Part shown: positions 1 to 7,893 of the stretch, in pieces
Numbering within the stretch: position 1 is the first letter of the stretch
How the letters are laid out: every line of letters starts with the position of its first letter
NCBI RefSeq assembly: GCF_002699985.1
Contig: NZ_LKBT01000025.1
Span: 336 to 43,297, forward strand
From: Pseudomonas sp. ICMP 561
GTDB taxonomy: Bacteria; Pseudomonadota; Gammaproteobacteria; Pseudomonadales; Pseudomonadaceae
Length of the DNA stretch: 42,962 bases
Direction of reading: 5' to 3'
The notes under the pieces: generated by a model
What the model was told of the DNA's origin: nothing
The model's input: only the letters and a program-made list of their open reading frames with translations
The model's database searches: none
Program-made: the position numbers and the translations under genes

Positions 1-151
1 CCAAAAGTGAGGCGCCGTAAGGGCGCAACCAATATCAGCCGTTATCCCGGTAATGGATATGTACGCAAAAAATCGCCTCCGCATTATTCGTGCTTACACA
101 GGGCTAATGAGTGGGGCAGTAAAGCGCCGTGCAACCTGCATGTAATTCGAG

Positions 152-180
152 TTCCGTTATCCAGACTTCTATGGTATAAA
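152..180 (+). promoter_or_regulatory. Candidate sigma-70 promoter for rpsB-tsf
   Basis: A TATAAA hexamer at 175-180 lies 17 bases after TTCCGT at 152-157. The -10 is good and the -35 is poor. Transcription would start near 187, giving an rpsB leader of about 130 nt. This is inferred from sequence only. The rest of 1-151 shows a small GCGCC/GGCGC hairpin at 12-26 and no gene I can support. Confidence 0.4.
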
Positions 181-187
181 ATGCGCC

Positions 188-320
188 GCTTTCCGGGGTA
201 AGCCCCGCAAGCACTAACCCACACACGTGTCGACACGATGACCTGGGTGCCCTCGGCTAGAAGCCGCTGGTTGGTCATTGGGATACGTGGAGGCCTAACC
301 CGACTTATCAAGGAACTATC
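188..320 (+). promoter_or_regulatory. rpsB 5' leader, possible S2 autoregulatory RNA
   Basis: This stretch between the candidate promoter and the rpsB start codon contains a clean hairpin (CGGGG 194-198 with CCCCG 203-207) and further GC-rich segments before the AAGGAA ribosome site at 310-315. In gammaproteobacteria the rpsB leader is known to mediate repression by free ribosomal protein S2. I cannot confirm the covariance-model fold by eye, so the assignment rests on position and general structure. Confidence 0.4.
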
Positions 321-1061
321 ATGTCCCAAGTCAACATGCGCGATATGCTGAAGGCCGGTGTGCACTTCGGTCACCAGACCCGTTACTGGAACCCGAAAAT
401 GGGTAAATACATTTTCGGCGCGCGTAACAAGATTCACATTATCAACCTTGAAAAAACCCTGCCTATGTTCAACGAAGCTCTGTCTTTCGTTGAGAAACTG
501 GCTTCGGGCAAAAACAAGATTCTGTTCGTCGGCACCAAGCGTTCCGCTGGCAAGATCGTTGCTGAAGAAGCAGCACGTTGCGGTTCGCCGTACGTCGATC
601 ACCGCTGGTTGGGCGGCATGCTGACCAACTTCAAAACCATCCGTCAGTCCATCAAGCGTCTGCGTGACCTTGAAGTTCAGGCTGAAGACGGTACTTTCGC
701 CAAGCTGACCAAGAAAGAGGCGCTGATGCGCACTCGCGATCTGGAAAAGCTGGATCGTAGCCTGGGTGGTATCAAGGACATGGGCGGTCTGCCAGACGCA
801 CTGTTCGTTATCGACGTTGATCACGAGCGCATCGCGATCACCGAAGCCAACAAGCTGGGGATCCCGGTTATCGGTGTAGTCGATACCAACAGCAGCCCGG
901 AAGGCGTTGACTACATCATCCCAGGCAACGATGACGCAATCCGCGCTATCCAGCTGTACATGGGTTCGATGGCTGATGCTGTAATCCGCGGTCGCAACAA
1001 CGTTGCTGGCGGCACCGACGTTTTCGTCGAAGAAGCTCCAGCAGCTGCAGTTGAAGGCTGA
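321..1061 (+). CDS. rpsB: 30S ribosomal protein S2
   Basis: Ribosomal protein S2, a late-assembling protein of the small subunit needed for S1 binding and translation initiation. The 246-residue product has the normal family length, begins with the typical MSQVNMRDMLKAGVHFGHQ-like N-terminus and carries the conserved HRWLGGMLTNF segment in the middle. The ATG is preceded by AAGGAA at a good distance. It is the first gene of the rpsB-tsf unit, and a strong hairpin with a T-run at 1091-1119 separates it from tsf, so tsf is probably expressed at a lower level by read-through. Confidence 0.98.
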   Translation: MSQVNMRDMLKAGVHFGHQTRYWNPKMGKYIFGARNKIHIINLEKTLPMFNEALSFVEKLASGKNKILFVGTKRSAGKIVAEEAARCGSPYVDHRWLGGMLTNFKTIRQSIKRLRDLEVQAEDGTFAKLTKKEALMRTRDLEKLDRSLGGIKDMGGLPDALFVIDVDHERIAITEANKLGIPVIGVVDTNSSPEGVDYIIPGNDDAIRAIQLYMGSMADAVIRGRNNVAGGTDVFVEEAPAAAVEG

Positions 1062-1090
1062 GTAATTAACGCCTAGCGTTTACTCAGTAC

Positions 1091-1119
1091 GCAAAAAGGG
1101 GGCTTGGCCCCCTTTTTGC
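1091..1119 (+). terminator. Intrinsic terminator/attenuator between rpsB and tsf
   Basis: Perfect 12-bp stem: left arm 1091-1102, right arm 1108-1119, with five G·C pairs next to the loop CTTGG (1103-1107). Five A/T pairs follow, so the right arm itself carries the T-run. It lies 30 bases after the rpsB stop, the position of the known rpsB-tsf attenuating terminator. Confidence 0.85.
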
Positions 1120-1252
1120 CACCTCGAGAACCATGTGTTGGCGTTGTCATGACTTTCTTGTCATGTGCGGCATGCCACCATGGGTTTTCAAGAATTTGAA
1201 CGCCCGTTCAGGCGGGTGGAATGGTTAAAGACCTGTCCAAGAGGATTTTGAA

Positions 1253-2122
1253 ATGGCAGAGATTACTGCAGCGTTGGTTAAAGAACTGCGCGAGCGCACC
1301 GGCGAAGGCATGATGGATTGCAAAAAGGCCTTGACCAAGGCTGGCGGCGACATCGAAAAAGCCATTGATGACATGCGTGCTTCTGGCGCTATCAAGGCTG
1401 CCAAGAAAGCAGGCAACGTCGCTGCTGAAGGTGCTATCGCTGTCAAGGTTGCTGAAGATGGCAAGCGCGCTACCATCATCGAAGTCAACTCCCAGACCGA
1501 CTTCCTGGCCCTGCAAGACGACTTCAAGAACTTCGTCACCAGCAGCCTGGAAAAAGCGTTCGCTGACAAACTGACCGACGCAGCTCCGCTGATCGAAGCT
1601 CAGGAAGTCGAGCGTACTGCTCTGGTTGCCAAAGTTGGCGAGAACGTGAACATCCGTCGTCTGGCGAGCATCGAAGGTGACGTGGTCAACGCTTACCTGC
1701 ACGGCAACAAGATTGGTGTTGTCGTTGTCTTGAAAGGCGGCGACGCTGAACTGGCCAAAGACATCGCTATGCACGTAGCGGCCAGCAACCCTGAGTTCCT
1801 GCTGCCTTCGGAAGTTTCTGCCGAAGCGATCGAGCGCGAGAAGGGCGTCTTCCTGCAACTGAACGAAGACAAGATCAAAGGCAAGCCAGCCGAAATCGTT
1901 GAGAAAATGGTTGCCGGTCGTATCACCAAGTTCCTGGCTGAAGCCAGCCTTGTTGAGCAGGCTTTCGTCAAGAACCCGGAAGTCAAGGTTGGCGAGCTGG
2001 CCAAGAAAGCCGGTGCTGAAATCGTTTCCTTCACTTACTTCAAAGTGGGCGAAGGCATCGACAAGCCAGTTGACAACTTCGCTGAAGAAGTCGCTGCGCA
2101 AGTAGCTGCAAGCAAGAAGTAA
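1253..2122 (+). CDS. tsf: Elongation factor Ts
   Basis: EF-Ts is the nucleotide exchange factor that recycles EF-Tu from its GDP to its GTP form. The 289-residue length fits the family. The N-terminal UBA-like domain (about 1-50, with the RTGEGMMDCKKAL motif) is followed by the TDFLALQDDF motif near residue 80, which matches the EF-Tu-contacting TDFV signature. The start ATG has an AAGAGGA ribosome site at 1239-1245. It lies downstream of rpsB across an attenuating terminator, as is usual in proteobacteria, and ends in its own terminator. Confidence 0.98.
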   Translation: MAEITAALVKELRERTGEGMMDCKKALTKAGGDIEKAIDDMRASGAIKAAKKAGNVAAEGAIAVKVAEDGKRATIIEVNSQTDFLALQDDFKNFVTSSLEKAFADKLTDAAPLIEAQEVERTALVAKVGENVNIRRLASIEGDVVNAYLHGNKIGVVVVLKGGDAELAKDIAMHVAASNPEFLLPSEVSAEAIEREKGVFLQLNEDKIKGKPAEIVEKMVAGRITKFLAEASLVEQAFVKNPEVKVGELAKKAGAEIVSFTYFKVGEGIDKPVDNFAEEVAAQVAASKK

Positions 2123-2146
2123 GACGGTTCACTGACTGTCGTACCC

Positions 2147-2179
2147 AAGAGGCTGCCCGCTTACGCGCGCAGCCTCTTT
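2147..2179 (+). terminator. Intrinsic terminator after tsf
   Basis: AAGAGGCTGC (2147-2156) pairs with GCAGCCTCTT (2169-2178) across a 12-base loop and ends in a short T-run. It sits 24 bases after the tsf stop codon. The same gap has a second perfect inverted repeat, GACGCTG/CAGCGTC at 2241-2257, with a 3-base loop and no T-run. Confidence 0.75.
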
Positions 2180-2329
2180 GTCAAAAAGGAAAAGGTGTTT
2201 GTTTTCCTTGGAGAAGTGGCTTACAAGGCTGCATTCTTCTGACGCTGTCGCAGCGTCAAGCTAGAGTTAGCGCAGGCTTAAAGTGCCCGCACAGATTTTT
2301 TTCAGAAAACGCCGCAGGAGAGATTCGCA

Positions 2330-3073
2330 ATGGCTCAGCAGGGCAGTGGTTATCAGGCTCGCTATAAACGCATTCTACTCAAGCTTAGCGGCGAGGCCCT
2401 GATGGGCTCCGAAGAGTTCGGAATCGATCCAAAAGTACTGGATCGCATGGCGCTTGAAGTCGGCCAGCTGGTTGGCATAGGCGTCCAGGTCGGACTGGTT
2501 ATCGGCGGTGGCAACCTGTTCCGTGGTGCCGCACTCAGTGCTGCTGGAATGGACCGTGTCACGGGCGATCACATGGGCATGCTGGCCACTGTGATGAATG
2601 CCCTGGCAATGCGTGATGCGCTGGAGCGCGCCAACATTTCTGCCATCGTGATGTCTGCCATTTCGATGGTTGGTGTGACCGATCATTACGATCGCCGCAA
2701 AGCCATGCGTCACCTGAGTTCAAAAGAAGTCGTGATTTTCGCGGCAGGTACTGGCAATCCGTTCTTCACCACCGATTCGGCTGCTTGCTTGCGGGCCATT
2801 GAAATCGACGCTGACGTTGTCCTCAAGGCAACCAAGGTGGATGGTGTGTACACCGCAGACCCATTCAAAGACCCGCATGCAGAGAAGTTCGATCATCTGA
2901 CTTACGATGAAGTCCTGGATCGCAAGCTGGGCGTGATGGATCTGACGGCAATCTGTCTGTGCCGCGATCACAAGATGCCACTCCGTGTTTTTAATATGAA
3001 CAAGCCCGGCGCCCTGCTGAACATCGTACATGGCGGCGCTGAAGGAACCCTGATCGAGGAAGGCGCACAATGA
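2330..3073 (+). CDS. pyrH: Uridylate kinase (UMP kinase)
   Basis: Phosphorylates UMP to UDP with ATP in pyrimidine nucleotide synthesis; a cytoplasmic hexamer of the amino-acid kinase fold. Visible family features in the 247-residue product are the nucleotide-binding KLSGEAL at 18-24, GGGNLFRG at 59-66, DHMGMLAT from residue 80 and the C-terminal KMPLRVFNM stretch. CAGGAGAG upstream of the ATG is a strong ribosome site. Its stop overlaps the start of frr by 4 bases (ATGA), which indicates translational coupling. Confidence 0.97.
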   Translation: MAQQGSGYQARYKRILLKLSGEALMGSEEFGIDPKVLDRMALEVGQLVGIGVQVGLVIGGGNLFRGAALSAAGMDRVTGDHMGMLATVMNALAMRDALERANISAIVMSAISMVGVTDHYDRRKAMRHLSSKEVVIFAAGTGNPFFTTDSAACLRAIEIDADVVLKATKVDGVYTADPFKDPHAEKFDHLTYDEVLDRKLGVMDLTAICLCRDHKMPLRVFNMNKPGALLNIVHGGAEGTLIEEGAQ

Positions 3074-3627
3074 TCAACGAAATCAAGAAAGACGCTCAAG
3101 AGCGCATGCAGAAATCCCTGGAATCCTTGAGCCATGCATTTGGCCAGATTCGTACCGGCAAGGCTCACCCAAGTATTCTGGGCAGTGTGATGGTGCCTTA
3201 CTACGGCGCTGATACCCCTTTGAGTGGCGTTGCGAACGTGACTGTCAAAGACTCCCGCACCCTGCAGGTTGTTGCCTTTGAGCGCAACATGCTGGCGGCT
3301 GTCGATAAGGCAATCCAGAGCGCTGGTTTGAACCTTAATCCGACTAACCTCGGTGAGTTGCTGCTGATTTCCATGCCGGCGTTGACCGAAGAGACCCGTA
3401 AGGGCTTCACCAAACAGGCACGTAGCGCTGCTGAGGATGCTCGCGTCGCTGTGCGTAATATCCGCCGTGATGCATTGGGTGATCTGAAGAAACTGGTCAA
3501 GGACAAGGAAATCAGCGAAGACGAAGAGCGTCGTGCTGCTGCAGATATCCAGAAACTGACCGACAAGGCAGAGGCTGACATCGATTCGGCCACCAAGGCA
3601 AAAGAAGCAGACCTGATGGCCGTATAA
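3070..3627 (+). CDS. frr: Ribosome recycling factor
   Basis: With EF-G it splits post-termination ribosomes so that subunits can be reused. The 185-residue length and sequence match the family throughout, including the FGQIRTGKAHPS segment near the N-terminus and the charged helical C-terminal half (RKGFTKQAR, VRNIRRDA) that forms the three-helix bundle. The ATG overlaps the pyrH stop, and the pyrH-frr pairing is widely conserved. uppS follows after 16 bases, so the three genes are probably co-transcribed. Confidence 0.97.
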   Translation: MINEIKKDAQERMQKSLESLSHAFGQIRTGKAHPSILGSVMVPYYGADTPLSGVANVTVKDSRTLQVVAFERNMLAAVDKAIQSAGLNLNPTNLGELLLISMPALTEETRKGFTKQARSAAEDARVAVRNIRRDALGDLKKLVKDKEISEDEERRAAADIQKLTDKAEADIDSATKAKEADLMAV

Positions 3628-3643
3628 GGTTCGGGGCGCTTTC

Positions 3644-4399
3644 ATGGAAAAGACAAAATCGACCGCGCCGTCATCGGTGCCGCGTCATGTCGCGATCATC
3701 ATGGATGGTAATAACCGCTGGGCGAAGAAGCGCCTGTTGCCCGGTGTTGCCGGGCATAAAGCGGGCGTGGATGCGGTTCGCGCGGTCATTGAGGTGTGTG
3801 CTGAGGCCAAGGTCGAGGTGCTCACGCTTTTTGCGTTTTCCAGTGAAAACTGGCAGCGGCCAGCCGAAGAAGTCGGGGCGTTGATGGAGCTTTTCTTCAC
3901 GGCCTTGCGCCGTGAAACCAAGCGCCTGAACGAGAACGAGATCAGTTTACGCATCATTGGTGATCGATCCCGTTTTCACCCCGAGCTTCAAGCGGCCATG
4001 CGAGAAGCTGAAAACCGCACTGCCGGAAACGATCGGTTTGTCCTGCAGATCGCGGCCAACTACGGTGGTCAGTGGGACATTGCCCAGGCTGCACAGCGAC
4101 TTGCGCGCGAAGTGCAGGCAGGGCATCTGCGTCCGGATGACATTACGCCTGAATTGCTGCAAACCTGTCTGGCGACCGGTGATTTGCCGTTGCCGGATTT
4201 GTGTATTCGTACGGGTGGCGAACACCGCATCAGTAACTTCCTGCTTTGGCAGCTTGCGTATGCCGAGCTGTACTTCTCCGACCTGTTCTGGCCGGACTTC
4301 AAACACGATGCCATGCGCGCTGCGCTGGCCGATTTCGCTTCGCGTCAGCGTCGCTTCGGTAAAACGAGCGAGCAGATCGAAGCTGGAGCCCGGGTTTAA
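3644..4399 (+). CDS. uppS: Undecaprenyl diphosphate synthase (cis-prenyltransferase)
   Basis: Condenses farnesyl diphosphate with eight isopentenyl diphosphates in cis to make undecaprenyl diphosphate, the lipid carrier for peptidoglycan and O-antigen. The motif AIIMDGNNRWA (residues 17-27) carries the catalytic Asp21. The later signatures FAFSSENW and the C-terminal RTGGEHRISNFLLWQ...ELYF block are also intact. The length, 251 aa, is normal. Its TAA shares one base with the ATG of cdsA. It uses the products of the MEP pathway, whose genes dxr, ispD and ispF lie in the same window. Confidence 0.97.
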   Translation: MEKTKSTAPSSVPRHVAIIMDGNNRWAKKRLLPGVAGHKAGVDAVRAVIEVCAEAKVEVLTLFAFSSENWQRPAEEVGALMELFFTALRRETKRLNENEISLRIIGDRSRFHPELQAAMREAENRTAGNDRFVLQIAANYGGQWDIAQAAQRLAREVQAGHLRPDDITPELLQTCLATGDLPLPDLCIRTGGEHRISNFLLWQLAYAELYFSDLFWPDFKHDAMRAALADFASRQRRFGKTSEQIEAGARV

Positions 4400-5214
4400 T
4401 GCTCAAACAACGGATTATCACTGCACTTATTCTGCTGCCGATTGCGCTTTGCGGATTTTTCCTGCTTTCCGGGGCCAGCTTCGCCCTGTTCATCGGCGTG
4501 GTGGTAACCCTTGGTGCCTGGGAATGGGCGCGTCTCGCCGGTTTCCCCGCTCAGTCGGCGCGCATCGCTTATGCCGCAGTTGTGGCGGCGCTATCGTTTC
4601 TTCTCTATCTCATGCCGGGGCTTGCTCCCTGGATTCTGATAGCAGCGGTTATATGGTGGGTGCTGGCAACCTGGCTGGTACTGACCTACCCGGAATCCAG
4701 TCGACACTGGTCCAGTGCGATCTGCAAGCTGGCTATCGGTCTGGTGATCCTGCTGCCCGCATGGCAGGGGCTGGTACTGATCAAGCAATGGCCGCTGGGT
4801 AACTGGTTGATCCTGTCGGTCATGGTCCTGGTCTGGGGGGCGGATATCGGTGCCTATTTCTCTGGCAAGGCTTTTGGCAAACGCAAGCTGGCGCCGAAAG
4901 TCAGCCCGGGCAAAAGCTGGGAGGGAGTGTACGGTGGTTTGCTCACCTGCTTGCTGATCACTGTCGTTGTCGGTGTTGTTCGTGACTGGACTGGATCACA
5001 GTTCGTGTTCGGTTTGCTGGGTGCTGCGATTGTTGTGTTTATCTCTGTGGTAGGCGATTTGACTGAAAGCATGTTCAAGCGCCAGTCCGGCATCAAGGAC
5101 AGCAGTAATCTGCTGCCTGGCCATGGCGGAGTGCTTGATCGTATCGACAGTCTGACGGCTGCTATTCCGGTTTTTGCAGTGCTGCTGTGGGCTGCTGATT
5201 GGGGCGTGCTGTGA
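4399..5214 (+). CDS. cdsA: Phosphatidate cytidylyltransferase (CDP-diacylglycerol synthase)
   Basis: Integral inner-membrane enzyme that makes CDP-diacylglycerol from phosphatidic acid and CTP, the branch point to all phospholipids. The 271-residue protein is a run of hydrophobic segments. It ends in the family signature SMFKRQSGIKDSS...PGHGGVLDRIDS at about residues 224-249, which includes the metal-binding aspartates. It overlaps uppS by one base and dxr by four (GTGA), so it is inside one translationally coupled block. Confidence 0.96.
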   Translation: MLKQRIITALILLPIALCGFFLLSGASFALFIGVVVTLGAWEWARLAGFPAQSARIAYAAVVAALSFLLYLMPGLAPWILIAAVIWWVLATWLVLTYPESSRHWSSAICKLAIGLVILLPAWQGLVLIKQWPLGNWLILSVMVLVWGADIGAYFSGKAFGKRKLAPKVSPGKSWEGVYGGLLTCLLITVVVGVVRDWTGSQFVFGLLGAAIVVFISVVGDLTESMFKRQSGIKDSSNLLPGHGGVLDRIDSLTAAIPVFAVLLWAADWGVL

Positions 5215-6401
5215 GTCGTCCTCAACAGGTTACCGTTTTAGGCGCTACCGGCTCGGTCGGTTTGAGTACGCTGGACGTCATTGCTCGTCATCCTGATCTC
5301 TATCAGGTATTTGCGTTGACTGGCTTTACCCGGCAAAGCGAGTTGCTGGCACTGTGCATCAAACACACGCCTCGCTTTGCTGTGCTGCCGACCCAGGAGT
5401 CTGCGCGCAAGTTGCAGGACGATCTGGCCGCCGCAGGTCTCGATACTCGAGTGCTGGTGGGGGAGAGGGGGCTTTGTGACGTTGCCGCCCACCCACAGGT
5501 TGATACCGTGCTGGCTGCGATTGTCGGAGCTGCTGGACTGCGGCCTACCTTGGCGGCTGTCGAGGCAGGCAAGAAAATTCTGCTGGCGAACAAGGAAGCG
5601 CTGGTCATGTCCGGCGCGCTGTTCATGCAGGCGGTTCGTCAAAGTGGCGCGGTTCTGCTGCCTATAGATAGCGAACACAACGCGATTTTTCAGTGTCTGC
5701 CGCTTGATTACGCGCGCGGGCTGGCGCCGGTTGGTGTGCGACGCATTTTGCTGACTGCGTCGGGTGGTCCGTTTCGCGAGACACCGTTGAGCGAATTGAA
5801 CGATGTATCTCCTGAGCAAGCCTGCGCTCATCCCAACTGGTCGATGGGGCGCAAGATTTCAGTGGACTCTGCCAGCATGATCAACAAAGGTCTCGAGCTT
5901 ATTGAGGCTTGCTGGCTATTCGATGCACGGCCGGATCAGATTGAAGTGGTGATTCATCCGCAGAGCGTCATTCATTCGATGGTCGACTATGTCGATGGGT
6001 CGGTGCTTGCCCAATTGGGCAATCCGGATATGCGTACGCCGATTGCTCATGCGCTGGCCTGGCCGCAGCGTATTGATTCAGGTGTGGCACCTTTGGACCT
6101 GTTCAGCATCGCACGTCTGGACTTTCAGGCACCTGACGAACAGCGCTTCCCGTGTCTGCGTCTGGCGCGGCAAGCTGCCGAGGCTGGCAACAGCGCCCCG
6201 GCCACGCTGAACGCAGTAAACGAAGTTGCTGTAGCTGCATTTCTCGATCGGCGCATCCGTTATCCGGAAATCGCGGGTATGATCGACGATGTTTTGAATC
6301 TTGAACCCGTTGTGCCGCTTCCTGATCTGGAAGCTGTATTCAGTGCGGATTCAAAAGCGCGCGTTCTGGCCGAGCAATGGCTCAGTCGCAACGGGCGTTA
6401 A
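5211..6401 (+). CDS. dxr: 1-deoxy-D-xylulose 5-phosphate reductoisomerase
   Basis: Converts DXP to 2-C-methylerythritol 4-phosphate with NADPH, the first committed step of the MEP isoprenoid pathway. From the GTG at 5211 the product is 396 aa. GATGSVG at 11-17 is the NADPH-binding loop, LLANKEALVMSG is conserved in the middle, and SASMINKGLELIEA and PQSVIHSMV are active-site segments. The reading frame is open further upstream to a TTG at 5199. I prefer GTG 5211 because it gives the usual N-terminus (MSRPQQ) and overlaps the cdsA stop as GTGA. Confidence 0.96.
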   Translation: MSRPQQVTVLGATGSVGLSTLDVIARHPDLYQVFALTGFTRQSELLALCIKHTPRFAVLPTQESARKLQDDLAAAGLDTRVLVGERGLCDVAAHPQVDTVLAAIVGAAGLRPTLAAVEAGKKILLANKEALVMSGALFMQAVRQSGAVLLPIDSEHNAIFQCLPLDYARGLAPVGVRRILLTASGGPFRETPLSELNDVSPEQACAHPNWSMGRKISVDSASMINKGLELIEACWLFDARPDQIEVVIHPQSVIHSMVDYVDGSVLAQLGNPDMRTPIAHALAWPQRIDSGVAPLDLFSIARLDFQAPDEQRFPCLRLARQAAEAGNSAPATLNAVNEVAVAAFLDRRIRYPEIAGMIDDVLNLEPVVPLPDLEAVFSADSKARVLAEQWLSRNGR

Positions 6402-6461
6402 TCGCAGACGCTAGACGGTACTGGCTCGGGGCTTGACCCAGACGGTACCCGGAGAAAGTTG

Positions 6462-7814
6462 ATGAGCGCGCTCTATATGATTGTCGGCACCCTGATTGCG
6501 CTGGGTGTGCTGGTTACCTTTCACGAATACGGCCACTTCTGGGTCGCACGGCGTTGTGGCGTCAAGGTTTTACGCTTTTCGGTCGGCTTCGGCACTCCAC
6601 TGGTTCGTTGGCATGACCGGCAGGGCACCGAATTCGTAATCGCAGCCATCCCGTTGGGTGGCTACGTAAAAATGCTCGATGAGCGTGAAGGTGACGTTCC
6701 TCCCGAGCTGGCTGATCAGTCGTTCAATCGCAAATCGGTTTATCAGCGCATAGCCATTGTCAGTGCTGGCCCGATTGCGAACTTTCTTCTGGCAATTTTC
6801 TTTTTCTGGATTCTGGCCATGCTGGGCACCCAGCAGGTACGCCCGGTTATCGGTGCAGTCGAGGCTGGCAGTATTGCGCAACAGGCAGGGCTGAGTTCCG
6901 GTCAGGAAATTGTTTCTGTGGATGGCGAAGCAACTGCAGGCTGGTCAGCTGTGAATCTGCAACTGGTGCGCCGGCTGGGTGAAAGCGGTACGGTCGCGCT
7001 CAAGGTGCGTGAGCCTGGCGCGACGGTCGATACCGCTCACAGCCTCGCTCTGGATAACTGGTTGAAGGGGGCAGAAGAGCCGGACCCGATCAAGTCGTTG
7101 GGCATTCGTCCATGGCGTCCGGCACTGCCGCCGGTTCTGGCCGAGCTGGATCCGAAAGGTCCCGCCCAGGCAGCAGGGCTGAAAACCGGTGACAGGCTGG
7201 TTGCCCTGGATGGTCGTCCGGTAGAAGAGTGGCAGCAAGTGGTTGATTGGGTGCGCGAGCGCCCTGACGCGAAAATTTCCCTGCGTGTTGAGCGTGACGG
7301 TGTACAACTTGATGTGCCGCTGACACTCGCGGCGCGTGGTGAAGGCAAGGCTGCGAGCGGTTATCTGGGGGCTGGCGTCAAAGGTATCGACTGGCCTCCG
7401 GATATGCTGCGCGAAGTCAGTTATGGTCCATTAGCCGCTGTGGCCGAGGGCGCCAGCCGTACGTGGACCATGAGCGTATTGACGCTCGATTCACTCAGGA
7501 AAATGTTGTTCGGCGAGCTCTCGGTAAAAAACTTGAGTGGACCGATAACCATTGCTAAAGTGGCGGGCGCTTCGGCCCAGTCGGGCATAGGTGATTTCCT
7601 GAATTTCCTCGCTTATCTGAGCATAAGCCTGGGAGTCCTGAATTTACTGCCTATTCCAGTGCTGGACGGGGGGCATCTGTTGTTCTATCTGATTGAGTGG
7701 GCACGTGGTCGCCCCCTGTCAGAAAGGGTTCAAGGTTGGGGGATTCAGATTGGTATCAGTCTGGTGGTGGGCGTTATGTTGCTCGCACTGGTCAACGATC
7801 TGGGTCGACTGTAA
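6462..7814 (+). CDS. rseP: Site-2 intramembrane metalloprotease RseP (sigma-E/AlgU pathway)
   Basis: Inner-membrane zinc protease that cleaves anti-sigma factors such as RseA/MucA within the membrane and clears signal-peptide remnants. The 450-residue protein has the zinc motif HEYGH at 21-25 in the first membrane helix and two PDZ-type domains in the periplasmic middle part. The second metal motif LDG is at about 401-403 in NLLPIPVLDGGH. The ATG at 6462 follows GGAGAAA at 6451-6457; an in-frame TTG one codon upstream is less likely. It sits directly before bamA, linking outer-membrane stress signalling with outer-membrane protein assembly. Confidence 0.96.
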   Translation: MSALYMIVGTLIALGVLVTFHEYGHFWVARRCGVKVLRFSVGFGTPLVRWHDRQGTEFVIAAIPLGGYVKMLDEREGDVPPELADQSFNRKSVYQRIAIVSAGPIANFLLAIFFFWILAMLGTQQVRPVIGAVEAGSIAQQAGLSSGQEIVSVDGEATAGWSAVNLQLVRRLGESGTVALKVREPGATVDTAHSLALDNWLKGAEEPDPIKSLGIRPWRPALPPVLAELDPKGPAQAAGLKTGDRLVALDGRPVEEWQQVVDWVRERPDAKISLRVERDGVQLDVPLTLAARGEGKAASGYLGAGVKGIDWPPDMLREVSYGPLAAVAEGASRTWTMSVLTLDSLRKMLFGELSVKNLSGPITIAKVAGASAQSGIGDFLNFLAYLSISLGVLNLLPIPVLDGGHLLFYLIEWARGRPLSERVQGWGIQIGISLVVGVMLLALVNDLGRL

Positions 7815-7839
7815 AGCTTAGCTTTGCTGAGTTGCGAAT

Positions 7840-7865
7840 CTGCCGCATTTTGCGGCAGTTTGTTT
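7840..7865 (+). terminator. Terminator-like hairpin between rseP and bamA
   Basis: CTGCCGCA (7840-7847) pairs perfectly with TGCGGCAG (7851-7858) around a TTT loop and is followed by TTTGTTT. The shape fits an intrinsic terminator, probably leaky, since bamA begins 36 bases after the hairpin with no obvious promoter in between. It may tune rseP read-through into bamA. Confidence 0.55.
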
Positions 7866-7893
7866 ATTGCCAGTTGGAATAAGAAAGGACTTC

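Noticed and set aside
7..201. 64-codon frame at the left edge
   Set aside because: Runs through the rpsB promoter; no ribosome site or family similarity.
5199..5210. TTG start for dxr
   Set aside because: GTG at 5211 gives the usual N-terminus and a typical GTGA overlap with cdsA.
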